From: Trochalopteron elliotii
Lineage: Eukaryota > Chordata > Aves > Passeriformes > Leiothrichidae
Direction: 5' to 3'
Assembly: GCA_024734555.1 (NCBI GenBank)
Contig: JANPWX010000480.1
Location: 2,518,160 to 2,582,159, forward strand
Length of the DNA stretch: 64,000 nt
Under the pieces are notes generated by a model, which was not told the origin of the DNA, searched no databases, and saw nothing but the letters and a program-made list of their open reading frames with translations. Numbering within the stretch: position 1 is the stretch's first letter; each line of letters begins with the position of its first letter. The position numbers and the translations under genes are program-made. Positions 62,647-64,000 of the stretch are shown here, one piece after another.

Positions 62647-64000
62647 TGTGCAGTGTGTGGCAGCTGCCTGAAGATGGCAAGCCAGCACTGCAGTTTATAA
62701 TACATGCAAATAACCCTGCTGGAGGAAGAAGGGGGCTCCCTACAAATAAGAGGGCTATATTTTCTTGGCAGCCCGTGTAATGCCAGAGCAGAATTTAAAT
62801 TGCAGTGTTTATCAAACAAGTCTGAGCCCCTTTTTTTTTTTTTTCCCTTTCCTCTTCTTTGTTAAATGCTGCCTGTCTTGCAGAATTTTGAGCAGCACTC
62901 CTGGTACTGCATCAGTCCTCGAGCCCAAATGCAAAGTCTGAGGAAGAAATTGCAATGCATCCTTTGGCACCAGGGAGCCATAGAGCTGGTGTGTGCATGC
63001 AATAATTTATCCTAAGCCTTCTAGTGGCATTTTATGTCTTTTTGCTGTAGTGCTATTACAGCTTTGATTACTCCATTTTTATGTTTGTCAGCACAGCATA
63101 TGGGCAAGATAATTTGTATTCAAAGTATTAAACTGGTAATGTAAATTATTAAAGACCCAATTCATAAACGCATTACACACCATATGCAGATTTCTTCCCT
63201 GTAACTCCCCCCTTCTTCTCCTCCTCCCCATTTTGCAGAGCTGGCTTCACTCAGCTGGAGCAGGAGCAGGGCCACTCCCAGCTCCCACCCCACAGGCACC
63301 AGGTTGTCAGGTGAAGTGTCAGGTGGAGACCCAGCCTCTTCTTTTTCCTGCTGTCCCTTGCACAACTCATTCATCTGCACAACTCATTCACCCCCAGGCT
63401 CCTGCTGCCCATCAGCTCATCTCATTTTGGCACCTCCAAAGACAAGAGGAGAAGCTGTTACCCATTTTGACTCCAAGCCCTATTCGAGTACCCTCCAAAG
63501 GATGAACATCTCCCAGCAGAGCCATTGCAGGGAGGCACTGGAGTGGGCACAGGAGGAGCAGACACTCCCTGTGCCAGTCCCATCTCCAGTTCTACACCTG
63601 CAGGACAGTGGCAGCTTGGTTCTGCTTTTGTGGCAGGGGCTGCTGCACCTCTGCTAAGCACTCAGCCTGTGGGCAACAGGTCACCTCAGCCCGTGGAATT
63701 CCAGCAGCCACTCTGAGGGGGCTGGGGGCAGTGAAACCCACCAATCCTGCATGGAAATCCAGCTGTAACCCCTGCCACGACAGGCATCTCCTTTCAATAG
63801 CTGTTTACCAGACCATGCACTGCGCCATTGTGTGGAGCAGATGCTGTCTTCTGTTTTTCTCATTACCAAGATTTACTGTCTTATAAGCTTATTATTGACC
63901 CAGGCTTTAGGCTTCCTCCAGGGCTGAGGCTGAGGGGAAATGCAAACCCCCAGCACTCCTGTTGGCAGGAGCATCCCCCACTGAACCCAGGGCACTGCCT

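Larger units (their letters stand above)
51501..64000. other. Intergenic, presumed upstream flank of GPR50; no gene seen
   Basis: No recognisable coding exon, RNA gene or large mobile element. Open frames of up to about 168 residues (for example near 53.9-54.4, 57.2-57.6 and 57.7-58.7 kb) have no domain signature and overlap frames on the other strand. Minor simple repeats are listed separately; T runs also occur at 52383-52390 and 62829-62844, and an A run at 59724-59739. Confidence 0.5.

Overview
The window looks like nuclear DNA from a bird, probably a passerine or other neoavian. Three things point that way. There are about ten 5'-truncated CR1 LINE 3' ends, with the usual degenerate ATTCTATG-type tails. 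There are solo LTRs of the kind common in songbird genomes. The single recognisable gene is an intact short-tailed melatonin receptor of the Mel1c type, the form found in non-mammalian vertebrates. Gene density is very low: one coding exon in 64 kb.

Layout. Positions 1-12.5 kb are the 3' flank and probable 3' UTR of GPR50 (MTNR1C/Mel1c), which lies on the minus strand. Positions 12514-13382 are the second and last coding exon, with a textbook branch point, pyrimidine tract and AG acceptor at its upstream edge. It encodes TM2-TM7 and the C-terminal tail. From 13383 to about 50 kb no other coding sequence is recognisable. I read this as one large intron containing CR1 fragments (both strands), three probable solo LTRs (two in the same orientation as GPR50), microsatellites, an A/T-rich block, a 99-bp-period tandem duplication and a small CpG cluster near 46.5 kb.

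At 49.87-50.64 kb there is a CpG island broken by a 332-base run of N. On the minus strand the sequence beyond the gap carries a TATA box and a tiny upstream ORF. The gap is flanked on one side by a (GGGAC)n tract able to form a G-quadruplex and on the other, further upstream, by a seven-copy 22-bp minisatellite. The missing first coding exon of GPR50 (N-terminus and TM1) is not visible anywhere in the window, so the gap is the most economical place for it. This is an inference. From 50.9 to 64 kb the sequence looks like upstream intergenic DNA with one CR1 copy, a 20-bp minisatellite and simple repeats.

I found no CRISPR array, operon, tRNA, rRNA or novel enzymatic system. The most useful observations are the probable hidden exon and its promoter architecture, and the intronic LTRs and duplicated element that could influence GPR50 transcription.
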